Positions 26,103-35,445 are shown, counted from the first letter of the stretch. The stretch: DNA of 64,000 nt from Jejubacter calystegiae (GCF_005671395.1 NZ_CP040428.1:2294001-2358000); one strand, 5' to 3'. Numbers and translations: made by a program. Notes: generated from the sequence alone by a model not told the origin.

Positions 26103-27242
26103 ATGAAACCACTGTTATCGCAGATATCCCCTGAATCCCTGCTGGCGGATATTCGCCGCCGTTCCGGGGAAGGCGAGTTCGACAGGTTACGTCATATCCC
26201 GCAGGAAATCGTAGAAGGATTTCGCCAGATGGGAATCTACCGCGCTCTGGTGCCGCGCCGCCTGGGGGGCGATGAGTGCAGCGCCGCCGAATTTTGTCGG
26301 CGTATCGAACAGATATCCCAGGCCGATGGCTCCGCAGGCTGGGTGGCCAGTTTTGGCATGGGCATTGTCTATCTGGCGGCGCTACCGCTGGAGACGCTCA
26401 GAACGCTTTACCGTTCCGGGCCGGATCTGATTTTTGCGGGTGGCATTTTCCCGCCTCAGCCTGCGCCAGTGGTGGAAGGAGGCATGCGGGTGAGCGGTCG
26501 CTGGAAGTTTTCCAGCGGCTGTCTGGGGGCGGATATTGTTGGCGTGGGGATAACGCCGGTGGAAGGCGACAGCCGCGGCCTGCCGCGGATGGCGGTAATG
26601 GCGCGCGAACGGGCGCGGATTGAAGAGACCTGGGACAGCGTTGGGCTGACTGGCACCGGTAGTCACGATCTGGTGGTGGACGATGTGGTGGTGCCAGAGG
26701 AGTGGACTTTTGTACGCGGCAGTGCCGCGAATCTCGATGAGCCAATCTTCCGCTATCCCTCGCTGGCCTTTGCCACTCAGGTACTGTCGGTGGTGGGGCT
26801 GGGGGTTGCCAGGCGGGTTCTGGATGATATTCGCGCCCAGGCGGAGCAGTCGCGATCGGTCACCGGTGCACCGCCGCTCGGCCAGCGTCCCGCGGCGCTG
26901 ATGGAAATTGCCCGGGCGGAAGCGCAGCTACGCGCTGCCCGCGCCTTTTTCTATGACGCTATTGACGAAGCCTGGAGCACGCTACTGAGCGGCGATGAAG
27001 TGTCGCTCGCTCAGGGCAATATGCTGCGTCTTTCCTCTACTCATGCAGTGAGAGTTGCCGCCGATGTTTGCCGCCGAATCCAGCTCCTTTCCGGTATGGG
27101 CGGCATTATGCGCAACAGCCCGCTGGCGCGCTGTGTAAACGACGCCCAGGCCATTACGCAACATGCCTTTATGGGCGAACACACCTGGCAGAGCGCGGGA
27201 GCGCTGCTGTGCGGCCAGACGCCGCTACCGGGTTATCTGTAA
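26103..27242 (+). CDS. iacA: Flavin-dependent monooxygenase, acyl-CoA dehydrogenase fold
   Basis: This 379-residue protein has the acyl-CoA dehydrogenase fold used by group D two-component monooxygenases (HsaA/DszC-like): an N-terminal helical domain, a middle beta domain (GRWKFSSGCLGAD, DSVGLTGTGSHDL) and a C-terminal helical domain (ARAEAQLRAARAFFYDAIDEAW). Such enzymes use reduced flavin supplied by a reductase, here IacG two genes downstream. IacA is the first oxidising enzyme of indole-3-acetate in characterised clusters. It should not act on acyl-CoA. Confidence 0.88.
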   Translation: MKPLLSQISPESLLADIRRRSGEGEFDRLRHIPQEIVEGFRQMGIYRALVPRRLGGDECSAAEFCRRIEQISQADGSAGWVASFGMGIVYLAALPLETLRTLYRSGPDLIFAGGIFPPQPAPVVEGGMRVSGRWKFSSGCLGADIVGVGITPVEGDSRGLPRMAVMARERARIEETWDSVGLTGTGSHDLVVDDVVVPEEWTFVRGSAANLDEPIFRYPSLAFATQVLSVVGLGVARRVLDDIRAQAEQSRSVTGAPPLGQRPAALMEIARAEAQLRAARAFFYDAIDEAWSTLLSGDEVSLAQGNMLRLSSTHAVRVAADVCRRIQLLSGMGGIMRNSPLARCVNDAQAITQHAFMGEHTWQSAGALLCGQTPLPGYL

Positions 27243-27265
27243 TCTGAATACGGGGAAAACCACCG

Positions 27266-27625
27266 ATGAGTGATAAAAAACCTTTACGGGTGCTGTTCTG
27301 CATCGCCATTAATCAGAACTTTTTCGATGCGCCCGCAGCGGAAGCGAAAGCGGTATGGGCGGCATTTGGTGAAATGTGGCGCGGTATTGAAGCGCTGCCG
27401 GGCGTGCGGGTGCTGGGCAATATGGACGACGATCAGGCGATGGTCGGCGCATCGAACGGCTGGCCCTGGACCACCTATCTGCTGGCGGACGTGCCGGATC
27501 TGGAAAGGGTACACGCCGCCTGCAATCTGTTTCGCACCACGCCCGTGGGCGACGGCACGCATCGGCTGTGGCGCTACTGCCGGGTAGAAGCGCGTACCGG
27601 TCGGGAACTGATTATTCAGGCATAG
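27266..27625 (+). CDS. iacB: Small conserved protein of the iac cluster
   Basis: This 119-residue soluble protein has no signal peptide or membrane segment. The sequence has a ferredoxin-like alpha+beta look (VLFCIAINQNFF, a helix, then VRVLGNMDDDQAMVG, and later a histidine- and arginine-containing end). A protein of this size lies next to iacA in other auxin clusters and is called IacB; its function is unresolved. It starts 23 bases after iacA and ends nine bases before iacG. Confidence 0.75.
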   Translation: MSDKKPLRVLFCIAINQNFFDAPAAEAKAVWAAFGEMWRGIEALPGVRVLGNMDDDQAMVGASNGWPWTTYLLADVPDLERVHAACNLFRTTPVGDGTHRLWRYCRVEARTGRELIIQA

Positions 27626-27634
27626 GGTGACGAA

Positions 27635-28144
27635 ATGAATAATGCAATCGACAAAGAGGCCTTTCGGGACGGAATGGCGATGCTGGGCGGCGCCGTTGCC
27701 ATTATTACCAGCGCTGGCGCATCAGGAAGAGTAGGGATGACGGCCTCCGCCGTCTGTAGCGTCACCGATGCTCCGCCGACCCTGCTGGTCTGTATTAATC
27801 GCAACGCCTGGACCCACGGGCAGTTTGTGGATAACGGCGTGCTGTGCGTTAACGTGCTGGGCGCCGATCAGGCCGCGCTTTCCGGGCGTTTCGCCAACCG
27901 GGAAATAACCATGCCGCAGCGCTTTCTTTCCCACGGCTGGAGCGAACTGGCGACCGGTGCGCCAGCGTTGGACGGTGCGCTGGTGAATTTCGACTGCCGT
28001 ATCGTGACCAGCCACGACGTGGGGAGCCATACGGTGTTTTACGGTGAAGTGCTGGCGATTCGCCATGGAGAAAAGCGCGGTGGACTGGTCTGGTTTAACC
28101 GCGACTATCATCAACTGGCGCCGGTTATCCCGCTACAACCATAA
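27635..28144 (+). CDS. iacG: Flavin reductase for IacA
   Basis: This 169-residue protein is of the HpaC-type flavin reductase family with a split-barrel FMN-binding fold. The GGAVAIITSAG, GMTASAVCSVTDAPPTLLVCIN and WFNRDYHQL segments are typical. It would reduce free flavin with NAD(P)H and supply it to the monooxygenase IacA. It is the last gene of the run; its 3' end overlaps the tail of the TauE/SafE remnant on the other strand by 20 bases, so the cluster ends here. Confidence 0.87.
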   Translation: MNNAIDKEAFRDGMAMLGGAVAIITSAGASGRVGMTASAVCSVTDAPPTLLVCINRNAWTHGQFVDNGVLCVNVLGADQAALSGRFANREITMPQRFLSHGWSELATGAPALDGALVNFDCRIVTSHDVGSHTVFYGEVLAIRHGEKRGGLVWFNRDYHQLAPVIPLQP

Positions 28145-28430
28145 CCACCGTGACCAGCGCCAGCAGCAGCGGATAGATACGGGCATGCACGGCGTCGGGC
28201 AGACGGCCGATAAAATGCGATGTCAGACTAATGCCCACCCATGCGCCAGCGGCCAGCAGAAGTGCGGCCCGCAGGTTGATGGCGCCAATAAACCCCGGGC
28301 CGCCGGTGCCGGGCAGGCGGTGTGCCATTCCCAGCCAGACCAGGGTGCCAATGGCCACCACGGGCAGTGATAGCGGGTTGGCCATGGCGCCAGCGCGCCT
28401 GCCAGCGCAGCCGGTCGTGATATTATGACT
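28125..28430 (-). pseudogene. Remnant of a TauE/SafE-family membrane permease gene
   Basis: About 86-100 codons remain of the C-terminal end of a TauE/SafE anion exporter. The hydrophobic segments MANPLSLPVVAIGTLVWLGMA, FIGAINLRAALLLAAGAWVG and YPLLLALVTVVMVVAG match the last helices of the family. Intact members are about 250 residues long, so the first two thirds are missing, and upstream of 28430 the DNA becomes AT-rich and non-coding. It marks the right edge of the iac run and probably a deletion or insertion junction. Confidence 0.7.
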
Positions 28431-28582
28431 ATTGCGCTGTATTTAGGATATGAAAGCCCCGCAGTTTTTTCGGTGATGTTTCGCCGTTGTATAGGAATGG
28501 CACTTTCTTTTTTCTGAATTATGAAAAAAAGAAAATTGATATTTAATAATTAGTGGATGTATCAATTGCCAGTGGAGTATTA

Positions 28583-28610
28583 TTGACAGGATTCAGCGCT
28601 GAATTTAAAT
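28583..28610 (+). promoter_or_regulatory. Promoter with a palindromic operator filling its spacer, upstream of wza
   Basis: A consensus -35 TTGACA (28583-28588) is followed after 16 bases by TTAAAT (28605-28610) as a possible -10. The 14-base perfect palindrome ATTCAGCGCTGAAT (28591-28604) lies almost exactly in the spacer, a common position for a repressor site. It is about 220 bases upstream of wza. The 28431-28830 gap otherwise shows AT-rich DNA and no gene. Confidence 0.45.
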
Positions 28611-28771
28611 TGAAGCGACAATACTCCTCCCTTTATGTGGTCAGGCGGCGTAATGGGTTTTTAGGAATGAACTCGCTGTTATCTGATGTTTTTGCGGGTT
28701 TTTATACATGCTATTGAAACGCCTGGGTTTTGTTGTTTTGGTTTTTTTATCAGAAATTTCCACCGACGAAT

Positions 28772-28785
28772 TAGGAATATTCAGT
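28772..28785 (-). promoter_or_regulatory. Candidate RcsAB/RcsB box upstream of wza
   Basis: TAGGAATATTCAGT matches 11 of 14 positions of the reverse complement of the RcsAB box (TAGGAATATTCTTA), including the whole central GGAATATTC. It ends 45 bases before the wza start. Rcs control of capsule export genes is well established in enterobacteria, but boxes usually lie further upstream near the promoter. Confidence 0.4.
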
Positions 28786-28830
28786 GGTTCGCCATGCGTG
28801 GGAAAGGAAACTCCGAAAGGAATAATAAAA

Positions 28831-29994
28831 ATGATGCGTGTGGGAATAAGATTTCTTAGCGTAATAGCGTTTTCTATATTACTTAGCGGCTGCATGCTCT
28901 CATCTGCACCCCATCTTCCCACCGGTGGTAAAAAGCAGGTTGCGGTTGCCGATGCCGATTTTGATATTAATGCTATGGCAGAGATATACCCGATAACGCC
29001 TTCGGTAATTGCTTCGCTGCGTCAGCCGGAAACGGTGGCACGTAGCTCTCCGCAGCTGGATGAGGAGATCCGTGATTATGAATACCGAATTGGTGTGGGT
29101 GATGTTCTGATGGTGACGGTCTGGGATCATCCTGAACTGACGACGCCAGCGGGAACCTACCGCAGCGCCAGTGATACAGGAAACTGGGTCAATGCAGATG
29201 GTTCGATTTTTTACCCTTATATCGGCAAGGTGCAGGTGGCAGGGAAGACCATCAACCAGGTGCGCGATGAAATAATGCGGCGCCTGGCGCGCTATATCGA
29301 ATCGCCTCAGGTGGACGTAAGCGTGGCGGCGTTTCGCTCCCAGAAAGTGTATGTCACAGGGGAGGTGGAGAAGTCCGGCAAGCAGCCGATTACTAACGTG
29401 CCGCTAACTCTGATGGACGCTATTAATCAGGCAGGTGGCCTGACGGCAACGGCGGACTGGCGTAACGTGATTTTAACCCGGGACGGTAAAGCGCTGCGCC
29501 TTTCATTGCAGGCGCTGATGCAGAAGGGCGATCTTACCCAGAACCGACTCCTGAGGGCCGGTGATATTCTGTACGTGCCGCGCAATGACAACCTGAAAGT
29601 ATTTGTTATGGGCGAAGTTAACAAACAGAGCACGCTGGTCATGGATCGCAGTGGGATGACGCTGACGGAAGCGCTGGGAAGAGCGGAAGGGGTATCGTTG
29701 ACTGATGCAAACGCCTCAGGAATCTTCGTGATTCGCTCTCATCATGCATCCGCCGCGCAGCAGAAGGACGGCGCTCCGGCGAATAAACTCGTCGATATCT
29801 ATCAGCTCGATCTGTCCGATGCCACGGCGCTGGTGCTGGGTGCCAGCTTTTTCCTTGAACCCTATGATGTGGTGTATGTCACTACGGCGCCGATTTCCCG
29901 TTGGAATCGTGTGATCAATCAGCTGCTGCCTACGGTGGTCGGCATCAATAGTCTGACCGAAAGCGCGCACTGGGCCAGAACATGGGGGGAATAA
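28831..29994 (+). CDS. wza: Outer-membrane polysaccharide export lipoprotein
   Basis: This 387-residue lipoprotein of the Wza/GfcE family forms the octameric outer-membrane channel for capsule or exopolysaccharide. Its lipobox LLSGC places the lipidated cysteine at C21. The polysaccharide export domain [26 protein letters not shown] and the segments [10 protein letters not shown] and [20 protein letters not shown] match E. coli Wza. The start at ATG 28831 follows AAAGGAATAA; an upstream frame start at 28708 would spoil the signal peptide. It is first in a three-gene operon. Confidence 0.92.
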   Translation: MMRVGIRFLSVIAFSILLSGCMLSSAPHLPTGGKKQVAVADADFDINAMAEIYPITPSVIASLRQPETVARSSPQLDEEIRDYEYRIGVGDVLMVTVWDHPELTTPAGTYRSASDTGNWVNADGSIFYPYIGKVQVAGKTINQVRDEIMRRLARYIESPQVDVSVAAFRSQKVYVTGEVEKSGKQPITNVPLTLMDAINQAGGLTATADWRNVILTRDGKALRLSLQALMQKGDLTQNRLLRAGDILYVPRNDNLKVFVMGEVNKQSTLVMDRSGMTLTEALGRAEGVSLTDANASGIFVIRSHHASAAQQKDGAPANKLVDIYQLDLSDATALVLGASFFLEPYDVVYVTTAPISRWNRVINQLLPTVVGINSLTESAHWARTWGE

Positions 29995-30449
29995 CTCTGC
30001 GCCATATTCTGGTGGTGTGCACCGGTAATATCTGTCGCTCCCCTGCGGCGGCCGGATTACTGGCCGCCCAGTTGGAAGGAAACGTGGCATCCGCGGGGAT
30101 TCACGCCCTTAGCGGACACCGCGCAGATGCCCGGGCTATGCGCCTGGCTGAACGGCGCGGCGTCTCGCTCTACGGGCATCAGGCCCGGCAGTTAACCCGA
30201 CAGATGTGTCGCCATAGCGATCTTATCCTGGCTATGGAAAGAGGCCATATTGGCTATATCGCCAATATGGCGCCGGAGGCGCTCGGTAAGACATTACTGC
30301 TGGGGCACTGGCTGGATAGCCCGGAAATCGCCGATCCCTGGCAGGAAAGCGATGCCCGTTTTGAACAGATTTTTAGCCATATTGAGCGCGCCGTTGGTCG
30401 GTGGGTTTCGGTACTCAATGCGTCATATCAACATCAGGGGCAGAGGTAA
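29982..30449 (+). CDS. wzb: Low-molecular-weight protein tyrosine phosphatase
   Basis: This 155-residue phosphatase is of the Wzb/Etp type. The CX5R active site is CTGNICRSP, with nucleophile C13 and R19, and the general-acid aspartate is in the later DPW loop (SPEIADPWQ). It removes phosphate from the tyrosine tail of the partner kinase, which controls polysaccharide assembly. It overlaps the end of wza by 13 bases. The sequence lies between Wzb and Etp, so either name could apply. Confidence 0.9.
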   Translation: MGGITLRHILVVCTGNICRSPAAAGLLAAQLEGNVASAGIHALSGHRADARAMRLAERRGVSLYGHQARQLTRQMCRHSDLILAMERGHIGYIANMAPEALGKTLLLGHWLDSPEIADPWQESDARFEQIFSHIERAVGRWVSVLNASYQHQGQR

Positions 30450-30458
30450 AAAAGCATC

Positions 30459-32612
30459 GTGGAAGAGATACGCGGGCAGGGTGTTAAAAGCGAAGAGGTG
30501 GATCTCATCCAGATTCTCTTTTCATTGCTGGATCATAAAGGAACGATCCTTGGGATCATGTTGGCCACCTTCCTGGTCGGTATGCTATGGGTCGTAGCGC
30601 AGGTGCCGGTGTGGCAGGCTGACGCGATGGTTCAGGTGGATAAAACCAGCAGCGTTAACCTGCTGGCGAGTTTCTCAGAGCTGATGCCCGATAGCGGGCC
30701 TCAGTCCAGTACTGAAGCGGAGATCATTCGTTCGCGTATGGTATTGGGTAAAACGGTGGCGGAGATGGGGCTGGATACGAGCGTGACGCCAAATACCTTT
30801 CCGCTGGTGGGCACCGTTGCCTCACGCCTGTTTCAGAGGCCGCCGGAGCGGCTGACGCTGACCTGGAAAGCCCCCGCTAATTTGCTGGAAGCGCGGGTTG
30901 CGACGCTGGAAGTGCTTGATGGCGAACGCTATCGTCTGACACCCCTGGAAGGCGCGCCTCTGGAAGGCGTGCGTGGAAAGCCGCTGCATTTTTCCGATAT
31001 GCAGCTGACGGTTGACGCGATCGATGCGCCTGCTGGCGCAACCTTCACCCTGCAGAAACTGCCGCAGCAGACGGCGATTGAGCGAATTCTTCAGGATTTT
31101 AGCGTACAGGAGCAGGGCAAGGGTACAGGCGTATTGAAGTTGACTTATCGGGGGACCGACCCGGTTTATATCCGAAAGATTTTGAATAATCTGGTACATA
31201 ACTATCAGAATCAGCATATCGCCTGGCGTTCAGAGGAGGTGGGGAGAAGCCTGCAATTTGTGGATGAACAGTTGCCAAAGGTTCAGGAAAAACTGAACCA
31301 GGCGGAAGAGAATCTGAATCACTTCCGTAGCCAGAATGATTCAGTGGATCTCTCTCTGGAAGCGAAAAGCATGCTGGACAGTATGGTTACTGTTGAAGCC
31401 GGGTTAAACGAACTGGCGTTTAAAGAGGCGGAGCTGTCCAAGCTATATACCCATGAACACCCGGCCTATCGGGCGCTGGTCGAGAAACGGCGGACGTTAA
31501 TGGAAGAGCGCCGTAAGCTGAATCAGAAAGTCTCATCGATGCCGGGCACCCAGCAGGAAGTGCTGCGCCTGACCCGGGATATGGAGTCGGCACAGCTTAT
31601 CTATACCCAGTTGCTCCATAAACAGCAGGAGCTGCGCATCAGTAAAGCCGGTATCGTGGGTTATGTGCGGATTATCGATCTGGCTGCGACGGAAAGCCGC
31701 CCGGTAGCGCCCAGAAAAGCGCTGATTTTAGCGCTGTTTCTGATTCTGGGGGGAGTGCTGGGCTGCGGCGTGGCGTTACTCAAAAGCGCGTTTCGTCGTG
31801 GAGTGCGTAGCGTGCGCGAGCTGGAGTCGATGGATCTGCTGGTCTACGCCAGTATTCCCTGGTGCGAAAAACTGGCCAGGCCCTTTAGTTTTCTGAGATG
31901 GAACCGGTACTTGCCCGCCGTCGCCGGGCCGCTGGTGCTAAGCCAGCCAAATGACCTGGCGGTGGAGTCTTTCCGGGGGCTGCGGACCAGCCTGCACTTC
32001 GCGCTGATGGAAGCGCGCAATAATGTCCTGATGGTGGTGGGACCGACGCCAGGGCTGGGAAAAACCTTTGTGAGCACCAATCTGGCCACGCTGTTTGCCC
32101 AAGGGGGAATGCGTGTTCTGCTGATCGATTGTGACCTGCGGCGCGGTGATGTGCATCAGATACTGGGATGCGGTAACGTGCCCGGTCTTGGGGAAGTATT
32201 ACGGGGTGAGATGTCGATAAATCAGACTGTTGTGCAGAGTCTGATACCGGGGCTTTTCGTGTTGCCCAGCGGCAAAGGCGAAAGCGACGTGCAGGAATGG
32301 CTGATGAGCGAACGTCTTTCGACACTGCTGGCGGAAGCATCGGCGCAGTACGATCTGGTGATTCTGGATACGCCACCGATACTGGCCGTTTACGATGCGC
32401 TGATTATTGGTCGCCATGTAGGCAGTACGCTAATGGTGGCCAGATTTGAGACCACAACCCGGGAGGAGCTGGAAACCAGTCTGCGGCGCCTCAGGCAGAA
32501 TAATATCGCGGTGAATGGCGCTATTCTGAACGCCACGCGGCGGCGCAGGGGCGAATTCTACGAGTATGGTTTGTACCATCACTACGCGTACGATAGCGAC
32601 AGCAAGCCGTGA
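30459..32612 (+). CDS. wzc: Tyrosine autokinase / polysaccharide co-polymerase
   Basis: This 717-residue inner-membrane BY-kinase has transmembrane helices at about 30-50 and 425-445 bounding a large periplasmic Wzz-type domain with coiled coil (VQEKLNQAEENLNHF). The cytoplasmic kinase domain has Walker A GPTPGLGKT (528-536), Walker A' VLLIDCDLRR and Walker B LVILDTPP. The tail FYEYGLYHHYAYD holds the autophosphorylated tyrosines, fewer than in E. coli Wzc. The start is GTG 30459. No glycosyltransferase, wzx or wzy genes follow; the operon stops at a hairpin before hemB, so this trio exports a polymer made elsewhere. Confidence 0.92.
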   Translation: MEEIRGQGVKSEEVDLIQILFSLLDHKGTILGIMLATFLVGMLWVVAQVPVWQADAMVQVDKTSSVNLLASFSELMPDSGPQSSTEAEIIRSRMVLGKTVAEMGLDTSVTPNTFPLVGTVASRLFQRPPERLTLTWKAPANLLEARVATLEVLDGERYRLTPLEGAPLEGVRGKPLHFSDMQLTVDAIDAPAGATFTLQKLPQQTAIERILQDFSVQEQGKGTGVLKLTYRGTDPVYIRKILNNLVHNYQNQHIAWRSEEVGRSLQFVDEQLPKVQEKLNQAEENLNHFRSQNDSVDLSLEAKSMLDSMVTVEAGLNELAFKEAELSKLYTHEHPAYRALVEKRRTLMEERRKLNQKVSSMPGTQQEVLRLTRDMESAQLIYTQLLHKQQELRISKAGIVGYVRIIDLAATESRPVAPRKALILALFLILGGVLGCGVALLKSAFRRGVRSVRELESMDLLVYASIPWCEKLARPFSFLRWNRYLPAVAGPLVLSQPNDLAVESFRGLRTSLHFALMEARNNVLMVVGPTPGLGKTFVSTNLATLFAQGGMRVLLIDCDLRRGDVHQILGCGNVPGLGEVLRGEMSINQTVVQSLIPGLFVLPSGKGESDVQEWLMSERLSTLLAEASAQYDLVILDTPPILAVYDALIIGRHVGSTLMVARFETTTREELETSLRRLRQNNIAVNGAILNATRRRRGEFYEYGLYHHYAYDSDSKP

Positions 32613-32615
32613 CTG

Positions 32616-32647
32616 TTTCCCCCATGCCCGCCTGGGCATGGGGGAAA
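32616..32647. terminator. Strong hairpin between wzc and hemB
   Basis: TTTCCCCCATGCCC pairs with GGGCATGGGGGAAA around GCCT, a 14-base perfect stem between converging genes. T runs are short, but the stem is very stable on both strands. Confidence 0.7.
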
Positions 32648-32649
32648 GC

Positions 32650-33627
32650 CTACAGTACCTTCTGTTCGGCCAGATCGAGGGCGAAGTAGCTCATGATCAG
32701 GTCGGCGCCGGCGCGCTTAATAGCGCCCAGGCTTTCCAGTACCACGTTACGTTCGTCGATGGCGCCCGCCTGAGCGGCGAATTTAATCATCGCATATTCG
32801 CCACTCACCTGATAAGCCGCCAGCGGCAGGTCGGTGCGCTCGCGGATATCACGCAAAATATCCAGGTAAGGGCCCGCCGGTTTCACCATCAGACAGTCTG
32901 CGCCCTGGGCTTCATCCAGCAGCGACTCGCGAATCGCCTCGCGGCGGTTCATCGGATTCATCTGATAGGTCTTACGATCGCCTTTCAGCGCTGAGCCAGC
33001 GGCTTCGCGGAACGGACCGTAGAACGATGAGGCGAACTTGGTGGAATAAGACATGATCGCCGTGTCGGTGAAACCTTCGGCATCCAGCGCGGCGCGGATC
33101 GCCTGCACCTGCCCATCCATGGCCGCCGAAGGAGCAATGAAATCGGCACCGGCCCGGGCGGCGGTGACCGCCTGACGGCCCAGGTTTGCCAGGGTCGTGT
33201 CGTTATCTACGCCGCGATCGCACAGCACGCCGCAGTGGCCGTGGGTAGTGTATTCGCAGAAGCAGGTATCGGACATCACGATCATTTCCGGGGCCGCGTC
33301 TTTGGCAATGCGTGACATGCGCGCCACCAGACCGTTTTCATTCCAGGTATCGCTACCGGTTTCGTCAGTATGGTGAGAGATACCGAAGGTCATGATGGAG
33401 CGAATGCCCGCTTTGGCAAAGCGTTCAACTTCAAACGCCAGGCGTTTTTCCGGAATACGTACCACGCCCGGCATCGCTTCGATGGGGGTGTAGTCATCGG
33501 CGCCTTCTTCGACGAAGATTGGCAGCACCAGGTCGTTCAGGGAAAGGGTTGTCTCTTCGAACAGCGCACGCATCGCCGGGGTCTGACGCAGGCGACGCGG
33601 ACGATTGATTAATGAAAAACTGGACAT
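32650..33627 (-). CDS. hemB: Porphobilinogen synthase (delta-aminolevulinate dehydratase)
   Basis: This 325-residue cytoplasmic enzyme condenses two 5-aminolevulinate molecules to porphobilinogen in haem synthesis. Zinc-binding cysteines lie in [17 protein letters not shown], and the Schiff-base lysines in [16 protein letters not shown] and [14 protein letters not shown]. It matches E. coli HemB over its whole length (324 there). Here it is convergent with wzc and divergent from adhP. Confidence 0.97.
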   Translation of the reverse strand: MSSFSLINRPRRLRQTPAMRALFEETTLSLNDLVLPIFVEEGADDYTPIEAMPGVVRIPEKRLAFEVERFAKAGIRSIMTFGISHHTDETGSDTWNENGLVARMSRIAKDAAPEMIVMSDTCFCEYTTHGHCGVLCDRGVDNDTTLANLGRQAVTAARAGADFIAPSAAMDGQVQAIRAALDAEGFTDTAIMSYSTKFASSFYGPFREAAGSALKGDRKTYQMNPMNRREAIRESLLDEAQGADCLMVKPAGPYLDILRDIRERTDLPLAAYQVSGEYAMIKFAAQAGAIDERNVVLESLGAIKRAGADLIMSYFALDLAEQKVL

Positions 33628-33813
33628 AGCACCAACTCTGTTCTGGGTGAATTTATCTGGACATTGGTTCTATGTTACCCGATTTTTTTCACCAGGGTTT
33701 TGCGATTATCGCCCTTCAGATAAAACGGTTCAGCGATTTCCAACGCGTATTGCAAAATATCGTTTTGAGTCCTACTTTGTGGGTAGAGTATTTCACTGAT
33801 AAAAGGAATCAAA

Positions 33814-34827
33814 ATGAAAGCTGCCGTGGTAACCAAAGATCATAGCGTTGAGGTAGTGGACAAAACATTGCGCCCTCTTGAGCATGGTGAAGCGTTGCTG
33901 AAGATGGAATGCTGCGGTGTTTGTCATACCGACCTGCATGTTAAAAATGGTGATTTCGGTGATAAGACAGGGGTTATCCTGGGCCATGAAGGGGTTGGGG
34001 TTGTCGAGAAAGTCGGGCCAGGCGTCACTTCCCTGAAGCCTGGCGATCGGGCGAGCGTGGCCTGGTTTTACGAGGGCTGCGGTCACTGCGAATACTGTAA
34101 CACCGGTAACGAAACCCTGTGTCGTTCAGTCAAAAACGCGGGCTACACCGTGGATGGCGGTATGGCCGAAGAGTGCATCGTGAAGGCCGACTATGCCGTG
34201 AAAGTGCCGGATGGTCTGGATCCCGCCGCGGCCAGCAGCATTACCTGTGCCGGGGTAACGACCTATAAAGCCGTGAAAATCTCCCATATTCATCCCGGCC
34301 AGTGGATTGCCATTTATGGTCTGGGAGGTCTGGGTAACCTGGCGCTGCAGTACGCTAAAAATGTCTTTAATGCGAAGGTGATTGCCATCGATGTGAATGA
34401 CGCCCAGCTGGCTTTCGCTAAAGAGATGGGGGCGGATATCACCATCAACTCCCGCAATGAAGATGCGGCGAAGATCATTCAGGAAAAAGTGGGGGGCGCC
34501 CATGCAGCGGTAGTGACCGCGGTGGCCAGAGCGGCCTTCAACTCAGCGGTTGATGCAGTACGCGCTGGTGGCCGCGTAGTGGCCGTTGGCCTACCGCCGG
34601 AATCAATGGATCTGAACATTCCGCGTCTGGTACTGGATGGCATTCAGGTGGTAGGTTCGCTGGTCGGTACCCGTAAAGACCTGGAAGAGGCATTCCAGTT
34701 CGCTGCGGAAGGTAAGGTGGTACCGAAAGTCACTAAACGCCCGGTTGCGGATATTAACGCCATTTTTGAAGAAATGGAGCAGGGGAAAATCAAAGGCCGT
34801 ATGGTAATTGATTTCGCTACGCACTAA
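33814..34827 (+). CDS. adhP: Propanol-preferring alcohol dehydrogenase
   Basis: This 337-residue zinc-dependent medium-chain dehydrogenase oxidises short alcohols such as ethanol and propanol with NAD+. Catalytic zinc ligands lie in [10 protein letters not shown] and GHEGVG, the structural zinc in [15 protein letters not shown], and the Rossmann motif is [14 protein letters not shown]. It matches E. coli AdhP along its length. ATG 33814 follows AAAAGGAA. It is a single-gene unit. Confidence 0.94.
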   Translation: MKAAVVTKDHSVEVVDKTLRPLEHGEALLKMECCGVCHTDLHVKNGDFGDKTGVILGHEGVGVVEKVGPGVTSLKPGDRASVAWFYEGCGHCEYCNTGNETLCRSVKNAGYTVDGGMAEECIVKADYAVKVPDGLDPAAASSITCAGVTTYKAVKISHIHPGQWIAIYGLGGLGNLALQYAKNVFNAKVIAIDVNDAQLAFAKEMGADITINSRNEDAAKIIQEKVGGAHAAVVTAVARAAFNSAVDAVRAGGRVVAVGLPPESMDLNIPRLVLDGIQVVGSLVGTRKDLEEAFQFAAEGKVVPKVTKRPVADINAIFEEMEQGKIKGRMVIDFATH

Positions 34828-34925
34828 TCCCGTCCTCCGAACCATGCCGCTCCGAATCCGGGGCGGCCCGTTCATCTGGTCGTATAGCCCGGAACGGGCC
34901 GAAGCCCGTCTGCCGTGATCACTTA

Positions 34926-35324
34926 TCAGTCATACAATTGATGGCAGGCCTTGCATAGCGCTTCGCCTTCCAGTCCATTAAACAAATGGTTTCTCCTGGC
35001 ACGGCACTGGGACGGCGTACAGGTCAGCACATGCTTAAAGGTACGGGTATAGGACTGCTGCGAGCTGAAACTGTACTTTTCGGCAATTTCGATAATGCTG
35101 CAGTCGCCAAATTTCAGATCGCGAATGGAGCGGTGCAGCTTATCATGCCGAATATAGCTGGCTGCGGTGACCGACATCTGATCGTAGAACATTCTTTGCA
35201 AGTGCCACTTGGAATAGCCGGCAATGCGCGACAGATCCTCAAGCGTAATTTTTTCGTGAATATGATCATCAATCCAGTGAAGTATTTGATTGATGACGCC
35301 TGCAGAAAAATGATCTCTTCTCAT
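34926..35324 (-). CDS. Small AraC-family regulator of the MarA/SoxS/RamA type
   Basis: This stand-alone AraC/XylS DNA-binding domain of about 132 residues has two helix-turn-helix units: EDLSRIAGYSKWHLQRMF (first) and EIAEKYSFSSQQSYTRTFKHV (second). No ligand domain is present, so activity is set by expression level, as in MarA and SoxS, which activate efflux and stress genes. The start at ATG 35324 was chosen for its AGGAGG nine bases upstream; the longer frame begins at 35366. I cannot match it to a single named orthologue. It lies downstream of hosA on the same strand. Confidence 0.82.
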   Translation of the reverse strand: MRRDHFSAGVINQILHWIDDHIHEKITLEDLSRIAGYSKWHLQRMFYDQMSVTAASYIRHDKLHRSIRDLKFGDCSIIEIAEKYSFSSQQSYTRTFKHVLTCTPSQCRARRNHLFNGLEGEALCKACHQLYD

Positions 35325-35445
35325 CCCTGACATCCTCCTTGTTAAGACTTTTCCTATTATGCCCAACGCAGTTTATGAAAATGTGTGCATTTCGCAAATT
35401 TAGTTTTTTTTTTTCAAGTTTTGCAAAGAGGACAGCACTTTTTGA

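Noticed and set aside
26103-27242. True acyl-CoA dehydrogenase of fatty acid oxidation
   Set aside because: The fold is shared, but the context (flavin reductase, Rieske dioxygenase, amidase, MarR) fits the IacA monooxygenase group.
28708-28830. 41-codon upstream extension of wza
   Set aside because: It would place a non-signal sequence before a perfect lipoprotein signal peptide. ATG 28831 has a ribosome site and gives the family start.
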